Shown here piece by piece: positions 1 through 11,460 of a stretch of 64,000 nt of DNA. The translations under genes and the position numbers were made by a program. Each line of letters begins with the position of its first letter. Positions within the stretch are counted from its first letter, which is position 1. Source of the DNA: Hysterangium stoloniferum (taxonomy: Eukaryota > Basidiomycota > Agaricomycetes > Hysterangiales > Hysterangiaceae); contig WHVD01000006.1 in assembly GCA_015178975.1 (NCBI GenBank), forward strand, positions 1,178,001 through 1,242,000, written 5' to 3'. The notes beneath the pieces were generated by a model. That model was not told the DNA's origin, did not search any database, and saw only the letters and a program-made list of their open reading frames with translations.

Positions 1-51
1 TATAAGTAGAAGTGGATACTTATCCTTTTTTGTGACAGCATTGAGTCCTCT

Positions 52-864
52 TGTTAGGATATGTACAGGGCGGGTCTCCGGAGAAACCTGCGGGATATCC
101 GGTAGGACTTGGCTTTAGTTTATAGGCTGCGCCCTTGCTAGATCATGTTGTCCAATTCCAGACGGATGGACGGGGATCCCGGGGAGTCCGGGTGGGGGCC
201 GTGGGTCGAGGGGTCGTAGGTCAGAGGTCGTGGGTCGTGAGTCGAGATTGGTGAGAGAGATAGATGTGCTGGAGCCCATGGGCTCCGACTAGTGTGAGCA
301 GGGTAGTTCAAGTAGGAGTTTAGAGCAGAAAATAATATTAGATTACTGAGGGGAATCTAAGCCGATTTTCTGGATTGTATGTACAACATCTGCCAGTTTA
401 AATAGACCATGGAGTGAATGTCATACTGAATCCAGTAATAATGAAATGAAACGAGCAAAACATAAAACAGGAATAGTAAATACCAAATTGGTGTTAGGAA
501 CGGGACGGAACAGAGTGGAGTCTGAATAGTGACAAATCATAAACCATAACGGGAAACAGAGTGGAAGTGGAGTCCGAATCGTGACAGGTCATTTGACTAA
601 AATGGGAATGGGGCTCTGTTAGAGGGAAGACGGGTTTACTGAGCGGGGTCCAGTGACTGACGCGTGGGACAAGGTCGGACATAGACATAGACGGAGTCCA
701 GTGGGTTTTCCAGTGACTGAAATACAACATAATGAAGATGAACGTAGACGAGTCTGATGTACGGAGTCCGGCGGGAATTCTGGTGAACTGATAAGGGGTG
801 CGTATAGGGCGTGGGTGCGTATAAGTTAGTGCCTGGAGTCTGGGCAGGATTTCCGGTCGTAACA
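52..864 (-). repeat. Solo LTR, family B (gypsy), TSD CCTCT
   Basis: The 813-bp unit begins TGTTAGGATA and ends GTCGTAACA. It is flanked by CCTCT at 47-51 and 865-869. Its length equals the 5' LTR of element B2 at 22105-22917, which proves the family. It interrupts the RT region of element B1. With no internal region between a matching TSD pair, it is a product of LTR-LTR recombination. Confidence 0.93.
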
Positions 865-2777
865 CCTCTGAAATCAACACATAGTCTAAGGGATCCATCT
901 TTTTTTCTGACAAACAGAACAGGTGCTCCAAAAGGAGATTTTGAGGGTCTGATAAAACCTATGGACAAATGTTCATCCAGGAAATCGCGGATTGCAGAAA
1001 GTTCCATGGATGAGAGCAGGTAAATATGTCCTAGGGGTGGCTGGGCACTATCTTCGAGGTCAATTTTTAAGTTGTACTCTCTGTGGGGCAGAAGCCAGCC
1101 AGCTTTTCACTTGCTAAAAACATCCGCAAAGTCATGATATTTCTCTGGGACACCTTCTAGGTCAATGGCTTGCTCAGATTCAGATACTGGGGTTGAAAAA
1201 CGACCAGTTGCTTCATCAATTTTTAAATTGATAGTGAACACCTGGGACCCATCCATTTTTGTAGCCCTAATAAAAGCTGCAGCATTAATCAGAGAAATAG
1301 ATGGAGGTGCCGTGGGTTCCAGGGAAGCCATGGATGCCGTAGGGATCCACAGGAGTTCTCGAGACTGCAGGTGCCAGGAAGGCCATGGGTGCCATGGAGG
1401 CTGTGTCGGGTACAGTTTCCTTGGCTGCTGTGGGAGTCTGGAATGTTATACTGTTAGCTATCCACTCAATCAACAGATTGTAGTGGGTAAGCAAGCCAGT
1501 TGTGTCCTAGGACCACCGAACAACTTGAGTCTAACTGGGTCACATAGAAAGTGACCAACTGAGATGTTCCACATGGGAAACAGATGGATAAATCACAAGC
1601 TTGGGTGACAACTGAATTACTTGTGCCATCGAAGAGGTGGAGGCTGATGGGATTTATCAGATAAGTTGACAACAGATTTTTTTGCATGAAGTTTGTATCT
1701 AAAAAACAATGAGTCGAGCCATAATCTATAAGAGCTGAAAAAACGAATTTCAGAATCATATTAGACATAAGTTTAATAAAAAATGAATCAGAATGTGACA
1801 GAGTGGATGTGTTGAGGTGGGTAAACTCTTGAATGCATGGAGAGGCAACGCAACCTGCCATGGATTTGTTCACTTTGTCTGCAGAGGTCTCGCAGGCAAC
1901 TTCCATGCGACGTTCCCAATAATGTGCATCCGCATTTTGAGCCTTAAGGTGCATACGGGGCAGGGCTTTTGGCTTGCCATCTTCTCCTTTTGAGACTTCA
2001 TCTTTAAGGTGGGATGGCAGACTGGCATAGAATTGGTGGTGGAGAGCAGGATCGCCCCACTGACAACGAGCTGCAAGGGTATTGAATTGGACGATATGTG
2101 CTGCATGTCCTTCTTATGAAGATTTGTGAGACTATTCTCAGCTTCTCTGGTTGGGTCATATGGGCCAAAGTTAGTTTCAAGCTCCTCAACAAAAGCATCC
2201 CAATCTTTGAGCCAAAGTGGCTCTTCCTCAGAAAGTCCGCTAAAAGCCAGTTCAAACCATTTCAATGTGGATCCCGACAAGTATGAAAGTGTGTAGTTGA
2301 CTTTTTGGAAGTCTGTGGAGAATGTAACAGATTGATCACAGAAATTGAAGCGACATTGCATGAGGAAAGTAGAGAGCTTGTTTGGGTTGGAACCCGTGAA
2401 GGGTTCCAGAGCATTGACTTTTGACTGCAGGGGGTTCTGGATCTTTCTTTTTGCCTTCTCTGAGCATATGATTCATCAACCTTTCTAAAGTGATTGCTAA
2501 ATACTCAGAGGTGGGATCCAAAAGTGGTGGTTGATCATTGGATGGAGGATTTTCGACACCTTTGCCCTTGTTGGGGGCCATAGACTCATCCTTGTGCTCG
2601 GTTTCGTCCTGGTTTTCTGGGACTTCTTCTTACATATGGGCTTCTTCCATGGCTTCTGGCTGGTTTGTGAGTGTCTGGCTGGTATACAAAGTTAACAGGG
2701 AATGAAGAGTTGATGGTCCAGGTAATGATGCCTGTGCGTGCGCTTTTCTTCTTGGTGGCATATTGAACAATCTGCAA
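865..2777 (-). pseudogene. Gag-protease-RT remnant of gypsy B1
   Basis: Going 5' to 3' on the minus strand this holds the gag N-terminus (near 2777), the gag capsid-like region (about 1870-2360, with the LSYLSGSTLKWFE stretch), a retropepsin signature resembling ALIDSGSTHCFLD (about 1700-1740), and the start of RT ([19 protein letters not shown] near 900-960). RT continues beyond the inserted solo LTR to base 1. The frame is broken in several places, so no working protein is expected. Confidence 0.8.
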
Positions 2778-2964
2778 GTCTTAGTCAGAAAATACTGTTA
2801 GGGTACGTACATGGCGGGTTTCCAGAGAAACCCATGGGAAATCTGGTAGGACTTGGCTTCAGCTTATAGGCTGTGCCCTCGCAAGATTGTGTTGTCCAAT
2901 TTCAAACAGGTGGATGGGAAACCCAGGGAGTCTGGGTGGAGTTCATGGGTCGAGGGATCGTAGG

Positions 2965-3572
2965 TGTGAGGAGTATGCTTTTACCACAGTCTCATTGTGG
3001 TAAAACACTCCTTTTATTTTATTTATATTTTACACATTTCATTCATATTTTTCTATCCTTTATATTCTTCGAATATTTCACCATTTCAGTAGTTCGAAGG
3101 TTTGTGTATACTTGAGGGTGCACTCAGCACCAAATGAAACTCAGACACTTTTTACCCTGCAACCATGACTTACCCAGACACACAGTTAGTGTCCTGTAAG
3201 TTGTGATTGGGGTATCGTCTCGACCATCACAGACAGGCTTCAACTATCTACACAATCATAGTTTTGAACTGTGCCAGTTGAAACTCCACTTATATCTCAA
3301 TCTGTGTGGACTACATCCGCACTACTCTATCATTTGACTCTCGTTATTCTTTTCTACACTCGAGCAGTCATCTGGAATCACACCTAACGGTCAATTCCCT
3401 TTATTCATTTTAGCTATCTACTCTACCTTAGATAGTTACTTCACTCAGATGTATTGAACTAAATAGTCAATACTTGTTCAGTGTGTAAGACAGTCAATAC
3501 AACTACGTGTCATACCTAAACAGTCGATATTCTTCGTATATAGAATGGTTAGAACTTCCACCACTCTTCACA
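2965..3572 (+). repeat. Solo LTR, family C (gypsy), TSD GTAGG
   Basis: The 608-bp unit begins TGTGAGGAG and ends CTCTTCACA, flanked by GTAGG at 2960-2964 and 3573-3577. It is a diverged relative of the 629-bp LTRs of gypsy element C (33214-33842 and 44767-45395). It is also related to the minus-strand solo LTRs at 31341-32666. It is inserted inside the 5' LTR of gypsy B1. Confidence 0.92.
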
Positions 3573-4101
3573 GTAGGTCAGAGGTCATGGGTCAAGAGGT
3601 TGGGGAGTCAAGATAAATAAGTCGGGGGTTGAGAGATAGATACGTCGGAGCCCATGGGCTCCGACTAGCAAGAGCAGTGTAATTCAAGGAGGAGTTTAGA
3701 GCGGAAAATGTAGTAGATTACTGGCAGAATCTAAGCTGATTTTCTGACTGGATTGTATGTACAACATCTGCCAGACTATATAGATTGTGGAATGAATGAC
3801 ATACCAAATCCAGTAATAATGAAACAAAACTAGCAAAACATAAAATGAGAATAGTAAACACCAAATTTGGTGTTAGGAACAGAATGGGATGGAGCAGAGT
3901 CTGAATCATGACAAATCATAAACCATAATGGGAAATGGAGTGGCAGTGGAGTCCAAATCGTGACAGGTCATTGACTAAAATGGGAATGGGGCTCAGTTAG
4001 AGAGATGATGGGTTTTCTGAGTGGGGTCCGGTGACTGATGTGCAGGATGAGGTCAGACATAGACAGGGATGGAGTCCAGCGGGTATTCTGGTGACTGATG
4101 C

Positions 4102-4345
4102 TGTTAGAAAACATGAGTAATGTAGAAAATGAATAGCCAGACTGGGGATTGAACCCAGGATCTCTCGATTACATAACAAAGGTGTTAACCACTACACCAT
4201 CTGACCTTGGGTAGGTTTGGTCTTACACTGTACTTAAGGATATAACCCTAAGCGCCATTCCTATTAGATCATATACACACTGAACTCAGAGCTGTACACC
4301 ATATGGTCCCAGTTGCAACAATGGTTGGTATTATATAATCTAACA
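4102..4345 (-). mobile_element. Small LTR-like repeat (TRIM-like) carrying a tRNA-like sequence
   Basis: This 244-bp repeat has TGTTAGA and TCTAACA ends and is flanked by GATGC (4097-4101) and GATAC (4346-4350), a 5-bp TSD with one transition. Uninterrupted copies of the host LTR read through GATAC once. A second copy lies at 12342-13301. TG...CA ends plus a 5-bp TSD fit a solo LTR or a terminal-repeat miniature retrotransposon (TRIM). No coding capacity is present. A SINE was considered, but there is no poly-A or similar tail. Confidence 0.8.
4135..4206 (-). tRNA. tRNA-like sequence (probable pseudo-tRNA / Pol III promoter)
   Basis: The 72 bases fold as a tRNA. The acceptor arms GGTCAGA and TCTGGCT pair with two wobbles, the D arm is GTGT/ACAC, and the T arm is CTGGG/CCCAG with loop TTCAATC. 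TGGTGTAGTGG fits an A box and GGTTCAATCC a B box. The anticodon arm is weak (T-T at its base). The loop would put TGT (Thr) at 34-36, but position 33 is A rather than T. It is therefore more likely a tRNA-derived promoter inside the small repeat than a working tRNA gene. The second copy keeps bases matching 12342-12402. Confidence 0.55.
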
Positions 4346-4544
4346 GATACATGACATAATGAAGTCGAGTGTGGACAGGTCTGACGTACAGAGTCCAGCA
4401 GGAATTCCAGTAAACTGACAATCAGTGCGTATACGTTAGTGCCCGGAGTCCAGTGGGAATTCCAGTTGTAACATCACCCCACTCACCACAAAGGACTGTG
4501 ATCATCAATTCCTGGCATGGACCTCACAGCATCAGCATGCCTTT

Positions 4545-6454
4545 GTGGCCATTAAACAGCTAGTCACAGGAGCAGACTGCCTTACAGTTATAAACTATGA
4601 GGACCCCACCAGAAGGATTTTTGTAACCATGGGTGCCAGTGACAAGCGCACTGGTGCAGTCCTCAGTTTCGGCAAGGAATGGGCCACAGCAAGACCAGTC
4701 GCTTATGACTCCTACCACCTCAACCAGGCTAAAAAGAACTACCCCATACATGAAAAGGAACTATTAGCAATCATAAAGGCCCTCGTAAAGTGGCATACAA
4801 GCTTACTAGGTTGTCATTTCAAGATCTACACCGATCACTGCACCCTGGAGTATTTCCAGTACCAAAAGGACATGTCCCGCTGACAGACAGATATGGTGGT
4901 CTATGTACCTTGCTGATTTTGATTTTGAGATAGTCTATATCCATGGTGAGGATAACTCTGTTGCTGATGCCTTGTCATGCATGCCCGAGAGTGAGCCAGA
5001 TGCCTTGCAGGCTGCCTGTGCATTGGCACACACACATTTGCCACCAAGAAAGCTTGCATGTGGTAACTTCAGCATCAGCACTCTCCTCACTGTTGGCAAA
5101 GATCCACCAGGGATACCTCACCGATGACTTCTGCAAACAGTTGGAACAAGACATCACCACAGGGAGCATCAAAGGTGCACGAGAGGACTCGGATCTCCTA
5201 TATGTTGGGCACCAATTGGTCATTCCCCAGGACATCACCATATGGGAAACACTTTACCACCTCACCCATGACACTCTTGGTCATTTTGGGTTTGACAAGA
5301 GCTACGAGTCACTTTGACACTCCTACTACTGGCCAAATATGTGATGGGATTTGGAGTCAGTGTACATACCTTCATGTACAGAATGCCAGCAGAACAAGGA
5401 CCGCACTAGGCAGCCAAGTGGTCCCCTACATCCCCTCCCAGTGCTAGATAACCGTTTCGACACAGTGGCCATTGACTTTGTGGGACCACTCCTGGAGGAG
5501 AATGGGAAGGATACAGTCATGACTATGACGGACACATTGGGAGCAGATATCCGCCTTGCTGCCATCCACTCCTCGTACACTGCTGCACAGGTAGTGGTGG
5601 TCCTCTTTGATGAATGGTATTGTGAAAATGGTTTGATGCTCCACATTGTCTCGGACCGTGACCCCCTTTTTACATCTGCACTCTGGAATGCTTTGCACAA
5701 ACTATCTGGTGTGAAATTGAAGATGTCCACTGTATACCACCCACAAACTGATGGCTCCAGCAAGCGGACAAACAAGACCTTGAACCAAGTCATCTGTTAT
5801 CATGTCGACATAAATTGGAAGGGTTGGACAGCACAGCTGCCCCGTGTCCGCTTTGCCCTGATGAACACAGTCAACACATCAACAGGCTTTTCTCTCTTCC
5901 AGCTAAAAACTGGCCACTCCCCCCGTATCATCCCCCCTCTCACACCTTTAAGTGATGTGGCAAGCCCCACAGAGATCTCAGCCCATGAGATCATGTGCCA
6001 TTTGGAACTTGATGTTCAGGAGGCACAGGACAGCCTTACAGCAGCAAAAATTCGCCAGGCCTATCATGCCAACGAACATCACGCTGCAGAAATACCTTAC
6101 AAGGTGGGGGATTTGGTCATGTTGTCTACTACACACCACCACTGTAACTACAAGCGTAAGGGGAAGAAGCAGGCTGCCAAGTTCATGCCCCGTTTTGATG
6201 GCCCCTATGAAGTCACTCAGGTTTTCCCAGAGAAGTCCATCTACACCCTATGCCTGCCCAACAACCCTACATCATACCCTGGTTTCCACTCAAGCCTCCT
6301 GAAGCCCTTCATCCCAAATGATCTGTCCCTCTTCCTCAACCAGGAACTCATTCGCCCAGGCATGGTCATCACTGAAGACGGCTCCACAGAGACCCTTACC
6401 GACAGGATTGTAGATTCATGCTGCCATGGCTACGGGGCTCAATACCTTGTGTGA
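4545..6454 (+). pseudogene. RNase H-integrase part of gypsy-2 pol
   Basis: The RNase H region is at about 4545-4880 (YTDHCTLEYFQ and the HEKELLAII stretch) and a zinc-binding region near 5230-5400 ends in CTECQQNK. The integrase core spans 5400-5790, with AIDFVGPLL, SDRDPLF and HPQTDGSSKRTNKTL, the last matching the catalytic Glu region of the family. The C-terminal part has a VGDLVMLST barrel-like stretch and ends at a stop near 6454. No chromodomain was recognised. The region is broken in a few places, and the longest open stretch is 367 codons. Confidence 0.8.
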
Positions 6455-6588
6455 TGGGTAGGTTTTGGAAAGGATCACAATGAGTGGCTCTCCCGCAGGG
6501 CCCTTGAGGACACAGAGGCCTTAGATGTCTGGGAGAGTGAGAATGGGTTAGAAATTTAAGCTATGGAAGTTTTTAGAGGGGGGAGGGG

Positions 6589-6802
6589 TGTAATCCTGGC
6601 TGCCTTACCAGACATACAGAGCCACAGCCTGACCCCTGATCACTGACTGCACTCCTATGGTTCCCCTGATTGAGCCCAACCTGAGATCAGACTCGATAAA
6701 GATCTGAACCCTTTTTCTTTTCTCTTTCCTTTTTCTTCCCTACCATGATCTAGACTCTCAGTCCTGCTTGTCTGGATTTCCCCTTGTTGCAAATACTTGA
6801 CA
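6589..6802 (+). repeat. 3' LTR of gypsy-2 (about 214 bp)
   Basis: TGTAATCC follows a purine tract of G and A, as at a polypurine tract/LTR junction. The sequence ends TTGACA exactly where similarity to the antisense gene of element B resumes (AAGGTGACAGAGG). The right edge is good to a few bases because CAAGG is shared by LTR end and target. The 5' LTR and left TSD are outside the window. Confidence 0.6.
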
Positions 6803-7395
6803 AGGTGACAGAGGTTGAGTTGGAGTCTGAGGGGGAGCCAGAGAGCCCCCAAAAGGTAAGTCTTGGTCTGTGGGATATCCGGGGAACTAACCATAACAAC
6901 AGAAGGCAAGGAAGGTGGTACCAATCTGCCTGCCAGCACGGAACGACCCACAGTGTTCCGGTTGTAATGACTGGAACACTGAGTGCAATTGTAAGTCTGG
7001 GCGGGGGGTGCTATCAGTGCACACATCTCAAAGTGAGGTGCTCACTGGTTCACAAGCAGCCCATGGGGTCTGTGGCATGGGACAACAGCAGGTCGGATGG
7101 GTATTATGGTCTGGAGGAAGTTTTGGGACGGATCGCCGAGGGCATTGAGGCCCAGAACGAGTTGCTCCAGAAGAGCAACAAGGTCCATGTGGTAATGGTG
7201 AATGATCTCCATGCACTCCGCTCAGAACATTTCAAGTTCCTAGTGGAGTATGCCAGCTTTGTTTATGAGGAGCCAGAGGCCAGGAGTTCTGAGGACACTG
7301 GGTCAGATGAGGACGTAGTGCCCGTGGAGATAGCGGAGCTACCCGAGGAGATGGCTGAGGCAGGGAAAAAGGATAGCCCCATAAATGTAGATTGA
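6803..7395 (+). pseudogene. Antisense accessory gene of gypsy B3, Cys-cluster protein
   Basis: This gene runs opposite to the gypsy frame, between the pol end and the missing 3' LTR. Recognisable parts are a KVTEVE(L/S)ES start followed by a short intron with GTAAGT, ACTAAC and AACAG, a Cys cluster (QCSGCNDWNTEC), and a second one (CYQCTHLKVRC). Then come a helical stretch (LEEVLGRIAEGIEAQNELLQ), an acidic tail, and the end AGKKDSPINVD. The same gene is found at 29269-30096 in element B2 in the same position and orientation. The function is unknown. The paired CxxC...C clusters suggest zinc binding, possibly DNA contact. This copy looks broken, and its 5' exons are cut off by gypsy-2. Confidence 0.7.
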
Positions 7396-7707
7396 AAATA
7401 AAAATAAAACTTGATAATAATTTTTGAACATAAAAGTAAAGCATGAAAAAACATAAGAATCTAAGTCCACGGGAAATCTGCTTAAGGACTTGAAACACAT
7501 GTCAGAACCTGTAAAAGCAAAGAGAGACATAGGGCAACAAGGAGTAATGAAAATGAGTCCAAACGTAACACGGGGTCCGCGGAGTGTGGTCAGAGAGAAG
7601 ATAGTGGTCTGGGTTTGAGTGGGTAAGCTGTATGAAAGTCAGTAACAATTTACATGGCATTACCGAGTTCTGTGGCCAAAATCCATGAGGTTTCTTCATC
7701 AGTGCCC

Positions 7708-9815
7708 TCAAGGAGGTAGAGATTGCATGCGATCCAGGATAGTGTTAGCAGTACAAGGTTCTAACATAGAAACATGAAATACTGGGTGTACCACACACAT
7801 GCTATCTGGAAGCCATAAGGTCCAAGAGACTGAACCTACTTGTATGATTATTTCAAAAGGATCTAAATATTTTTCAGCAAGCTTTTGTGATGGATGGGTA
7901 GTCCAGAAGAATTGAGCTTTGACAAAAACACGATCACCAATCTTAAAGTTGGGTGGTGGAATCCAGTGTCTGTCCACTGAAAGTTGGTATTGCTCTTGGG
8001 TGGACTTTATTGCAGTCTGGAGTTCCTTGTGGAGCTTGTGGAGGTCTGTGGTGAACTCTTGAGTGCAGGCAGAGGTGAGATTTCGTTCTGGATGTACTGT
8101 AATATTTGGATTATCTCCTTTATTTGCAAAGAATGGGGAAACACCAGTAGTGGCCGAGGGTGCATTGTTGTAAACAAACTCTGCAAGTGGTAACAATTGT
8201 CCTGTTGATAATTGCAATATATGTGGAGATATTGTTCCAATATCTGATTGACGTGTTTGGTTTGTCTGTCACCTTCCAGGTGATGTCTGGATGTGAAATG
8301 TAGTTTCATGTCCAAGGATTTCCCAAGGGATCTAAAGAAATGAGATATGAACTCTGATCCTCGGTTGGAAGTTATGTGGGATGGAACTCCGTGCTTGGAA
8401 AATATGTGGATAATAAAAAGTTCTGCTAACTGCACAGACGTAATTGTGTCCTGTGTAGGGATGAATATACCTTGTTTTGAGAATCTGTCAACAATGACTA
8501 GAATGGCAGAAAAGCCTTCGGAGTCCAGTAAGTGTTCAATGAAATCCATAGAGATAGAATTCCATGGGTGTTCCAGTACTGGGAGTTGTTTCAAAAGGCT
8601 GTATGACTTGTGTCACTGAGATTTTGAGTGGGGACAAGTAGTGCAAGATTTACAATAGTGCTTAACAAATCCACAGAGTCCAGGCCAAGTATATTCTCTT
8701 CTTATTACTGATAGAGTTTTGTTGTACCTGAAATGTCCTGAGAGTGGATGATCATGTTTGTACTGAAGGATCCTGAGGCGGAGGCCGTTGGAGTCCAGTA
8801 CATAGATCCGATCGTCAAGTCTAATGAAACCATGCTGATCAAGAGACCACCAGGGTTGGTCGGGGTCCACGGGATTGTCAAGGTGTGCTTTAGTAATCGG
8901 GTCTAGCAGAATTGCCAATAGAATATCTTGATGTAACTTCTCAATATCCATAATGATAATTCCATGGACAATGGGATGAATGAGGAAAGTTGTGCAGATT
9001 GATGTGGTAAGTTGTTGATTCATGAAAATAGGTTTCAGGTTATGTGGGTTTACCGTGGCATAGTCGTTGCTCCCCTCTTTAGGATAGATGTCCCATTGTC
9101 GAGTTAAAGTGTCGGGTTTGCCGCTGAGATGGCCAGGTCGAAAACGGATAGTCATATTGAAGGTGGATAGGTATTCAGACCAGCGGGCCTGCCGACGGGT
9201 CAAAAGTTTTGTAGTAGAAAAGTATTCCAGGTTTTTGTGATCTGTTACAACGTCAATAGGAGTTCCCGAGCCTTCCAAATAGTGTCGCCACGCTTTGAAA
9301 GCTGAAAGGATTGCCAGGAGTTCCTTATCATGAATGTCGTAGCTAAGCTCTGCTCCAGTCAGCTTTCCACTTGCTAAAAACATCTGCGAAGTCATGATAT
9401 TTCTCTGGGATGCCTTCTAGGTCAGCGGCTTGCTCAGATGCAGATACCGGGGTTGAAAAATGACCAGTTGCTTCATCAATTTTTAAATTGATAGTGAACA
9501 CCTGGGACCTGTCCATTTTTGTAGCCCTAATAAAAGCTGAAGCATTAATCAGAGAAATAGATGGAGGTGCCGTGGGTTCCGGGGAAGCCATGGGTGCCGT
9601 AGGGATCCACAGGAGTCCTCAAGACTGCAGGTGCTGGGAAGGCCATGGGTGCCGTGGAGGCCGTGTTGGGTGCAGTTTCCTTGGCATGCCATGGGGGTCT
9701 GGAATGTTATACTGTTAGCTATCCAGTCAATCAACAGATTGTAGTGGGTAAGCCAGTTGTGTCCTAGGACCACCAAGCAACTTGAGTCTAACTGGGTCAC
9801 ATAGAAAGTGACCAA
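7708..9815 (-). pseudogene. Pol remnant of gypsy B3
   Basis: On the minus strand, from 9815 leftwards, the region shows a protease/linker part, RNase H (about 9395-9060, [12 protein letters not shown] and [12 protein letters not shown]), a zinc-binding integrase N-terminus ([12 protein letters not shown] ... [12 protein letters not shown], about 8770-8620), an integrase core (about 8590-8200, SMDFIEHLL), and a C-terminal barrel (KIGDRVFVKAQFFW near 7950-7900). It is broken in several places. Confidence 0.8.
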
Positions 9816-10387
9816 CTAAGATGTTCCACACGGGAAACAGATGGATAAATCACAAGCTTGGGTAACAACCGAATTACTTGTGCCATCAAAAAGGCAGAGG
9901 TTGACAGGATTTATTGGATAAGTTGTCAACAAATGTTTTTTCGTGAATTTCATATCTAGAAAACAATGGGTCGAGCCAGAATCTATGAGAGCTGAAAAAA
10001 CAAATTTCGGAATCATATAAGATATAAGTTTAATGAAAAATGAATCAGAATGCGAAAGAGCAGATGCGTTGAGATGGGTAACTCTTGAATGTGCAGAGAG
10101 GCAACACAACCCCCAACCTGTGTGGAGTCTGCAGGCTTGCTCACTCTTTTTTCGAGTCGGAAGCCAGTTTGTCCTTTGATGGGGTTTCCGTGGAGGCCTT
10201 GGCTGTTCGACCCTTTGAAGAGTTTGCTTTTGCCAGCAGACATTCCGGAACTCAATGACCAGGTTTTCTGCACAAGAGACAGAGGTTATTGTCCATACGA
10301 CATTGTCTTTCCTGTGGGGTCAATTTGCCATTGGGTCTGAGTTTGCCTGTGAGGTCGGGTTTTCCTGTTTGCTTGCCAGACTGTTGG

Positions 10388-10420
<33 letters not shown>

Positions 10421-11435
10421 GAAGACTTTTTATCGTTCTTCTTGTCAGATTGTGTGGAGTTCTGGTTGCTGGTTGACGAGTTGTTGTTGTTGTTTTTATT
10501 GGCAGTGGACTTGTTCACTTTGTCCACAGAGGTCTCATGGGCAACTTCCGCATGACGTTCCCAATAGCGTGCGTCCGCATTTTGAGCCTTGAGGTGCATA
10601 TGGGACAGGGTTTTTGGCTTGCCATCTTCTCCTTTCGAGACTTCATCTTTAAGGCGGGACAGCAGACCAGTGTAGAATTGGTGGCGGAGAGCAGGATCAC
10701 CCCACTGACAACGAGCTGCAAGGTTGTTAAATTGGATGATACAGTCCGTGATGCGCTGTGTGTCCTTCATATGAAGATTTGTGAGACTGTTCTCAGCTTC
10801 TTCTGTTGGGTCACACAGGCCAAAGTTGGTTTCAAGCTCCTCAACAAAAGCATCCCAATCTTTGAGCCAAAGCGGCTCTTCCTCGGAAAGTCTGCTAAAT
10901 GCCAGTTTGAACCATTTCAATGTAGATCCCGACAAGTATGAAAGTGCGTAGTTGACTTTTCGGGAGTCCATGGAGAATGCGGTGGCTTGATTGTGGAAAT
11001 TGAAGTGACATTGCATGAGGAAAGTAGAGTGTTTGTTTGGGTTGGAACCCATGAAGGGTTCTGGAGCATTGACTTTTGACTGCAGGGGTTCTGGATCTTT
11101 CTTTTTGCCTTCTCTGAGCATGTGATTTATCAACCTTTCTAAAGTGATTGCTAAATACTCAGAGGTGGGATCCGAAAGTGGCGGTCAATCGTTAGACAGA
11201 GGATTTTCAACACCTTTTCCCTTGTTGGGTGCCACGGATTCGTCCTCATGCTCCATGGAAGAAGCCCGTATCGAAGAAGTCCCGGAAAACCAGGATGAAT
11301 CCGAGCACGAGGACAAATCCAAAGGTGGTTTGAGAGTGTCTGGCTGGTATACAAAGTTAATGGGGAATGAAGAGTCAATGGTCCAGGTAATGATGCCTGT
11401 GCGTGTGCTTTTCTTCTTGGTGGTATATTGAACAA
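9816..11435 (-). pseudogene. Gag remnant of gypsy B3
   Basis: The longest open part is 293 codons (10252-11133). The N-terminal MPPRRKAHAQASLPG stretch is near 11430. The Ty3-type gag domain (LSYLSGSTLKWF, WLKDWDAFVEELETNFG) is followed by an Asn/Gln/Ser/Lys-rich linker from an AAC-type microsatellite (10385-10500) and a zinc knuckle start CLLCRKPGH. A retropepsin motif ALIDSGSTHCFLD lies at about 9990-9950. Gag would form the virus-like particle. This copy is a fossil. Confidence 0.8.
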
Positions 11436-11460
11436 TCTGCAAGTCTTAGTCAGAAAATAC

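Larger units (their letters stand above)
1..4473 (-). mobile_element. Ty3/gypsy element B1 (partial, fossil)
   Basis: This is a minus-strand Ty3/gypsy element that enters from the left edge of the window inside reverse transcriptase and ends with its 5' LTR at 2796-4473. Gag, aspartic protease and RT parts match copies B2 (22105-30669) and B3 (6803-12341). It is heavily broken, with roughly ten or more breaks. It has received three insertions: solo LTRs at 52-864 and 2965-3572, and a small tRNA-carrying repeat at 4102-4345. Its right end abuts gypsy-2 pol sequence, so it was probably inserted into gypsy-2. The matching TSD (expected TCACC) would lie left of the window. Confidence 0.85.
2796..4473 (-). 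repeat. 5' LTR of gypsy B1, with two insertions
   Basis: The sequence runs from TGTTAGGGTACG to GTTGTAACA. After subtracting the solo LTR at 2965-3572, the repeat at 4102-4345 and their TSDs, the length is about 816 bp, matching the 813-bp family B LTR. It contains the shared LTR motif ATAAGCTGAAGCCAAGTCCT in slightly altered form near 2840-2870, read on the minus strand. Confidence 0.9.
4474..6802 (+). mobile_element. Ty3/gypsy element 2 (3' part, fossil)
   Basis: This is the 3' half of a plus-strand gypsy element of a different family from B and C. It has the end of RT with RNase H, integrase, and a 3' LTR after a purine-rich tract (about 6575-6588). Its left part lies beyond gypsy B1, which was inserted into it. 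Its right end falls within the antisense gene of gypsy B3, so it was inserted there. The internal frame is broken in a few places. Confidence 0.75.

Noticed and set aside
494-931. 145-codon protein on the minus strand
   Set aside because: It lies almost wholly inside the solo LTR-B. The same reading appears in the LTR at 22070-22474, so it is LTR sequence.
4135-4206. Functional tRNA-Thr gene (TGT)
   Set aside because: Position 33 would be A instead of the near-universal T, the anticodon stem has a mismatch, and the sequence lies inside a dispersed repeat with TSD. Listed as tRNA-like only.
10289-10555. Leucine-rich membrane protein on the plus strand
   Set aside because: It is the reverse reading of the AAC microsatellite that encodes the Asn-rich linker of gag in B3. 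The same artefact occurs at 23799-23984.
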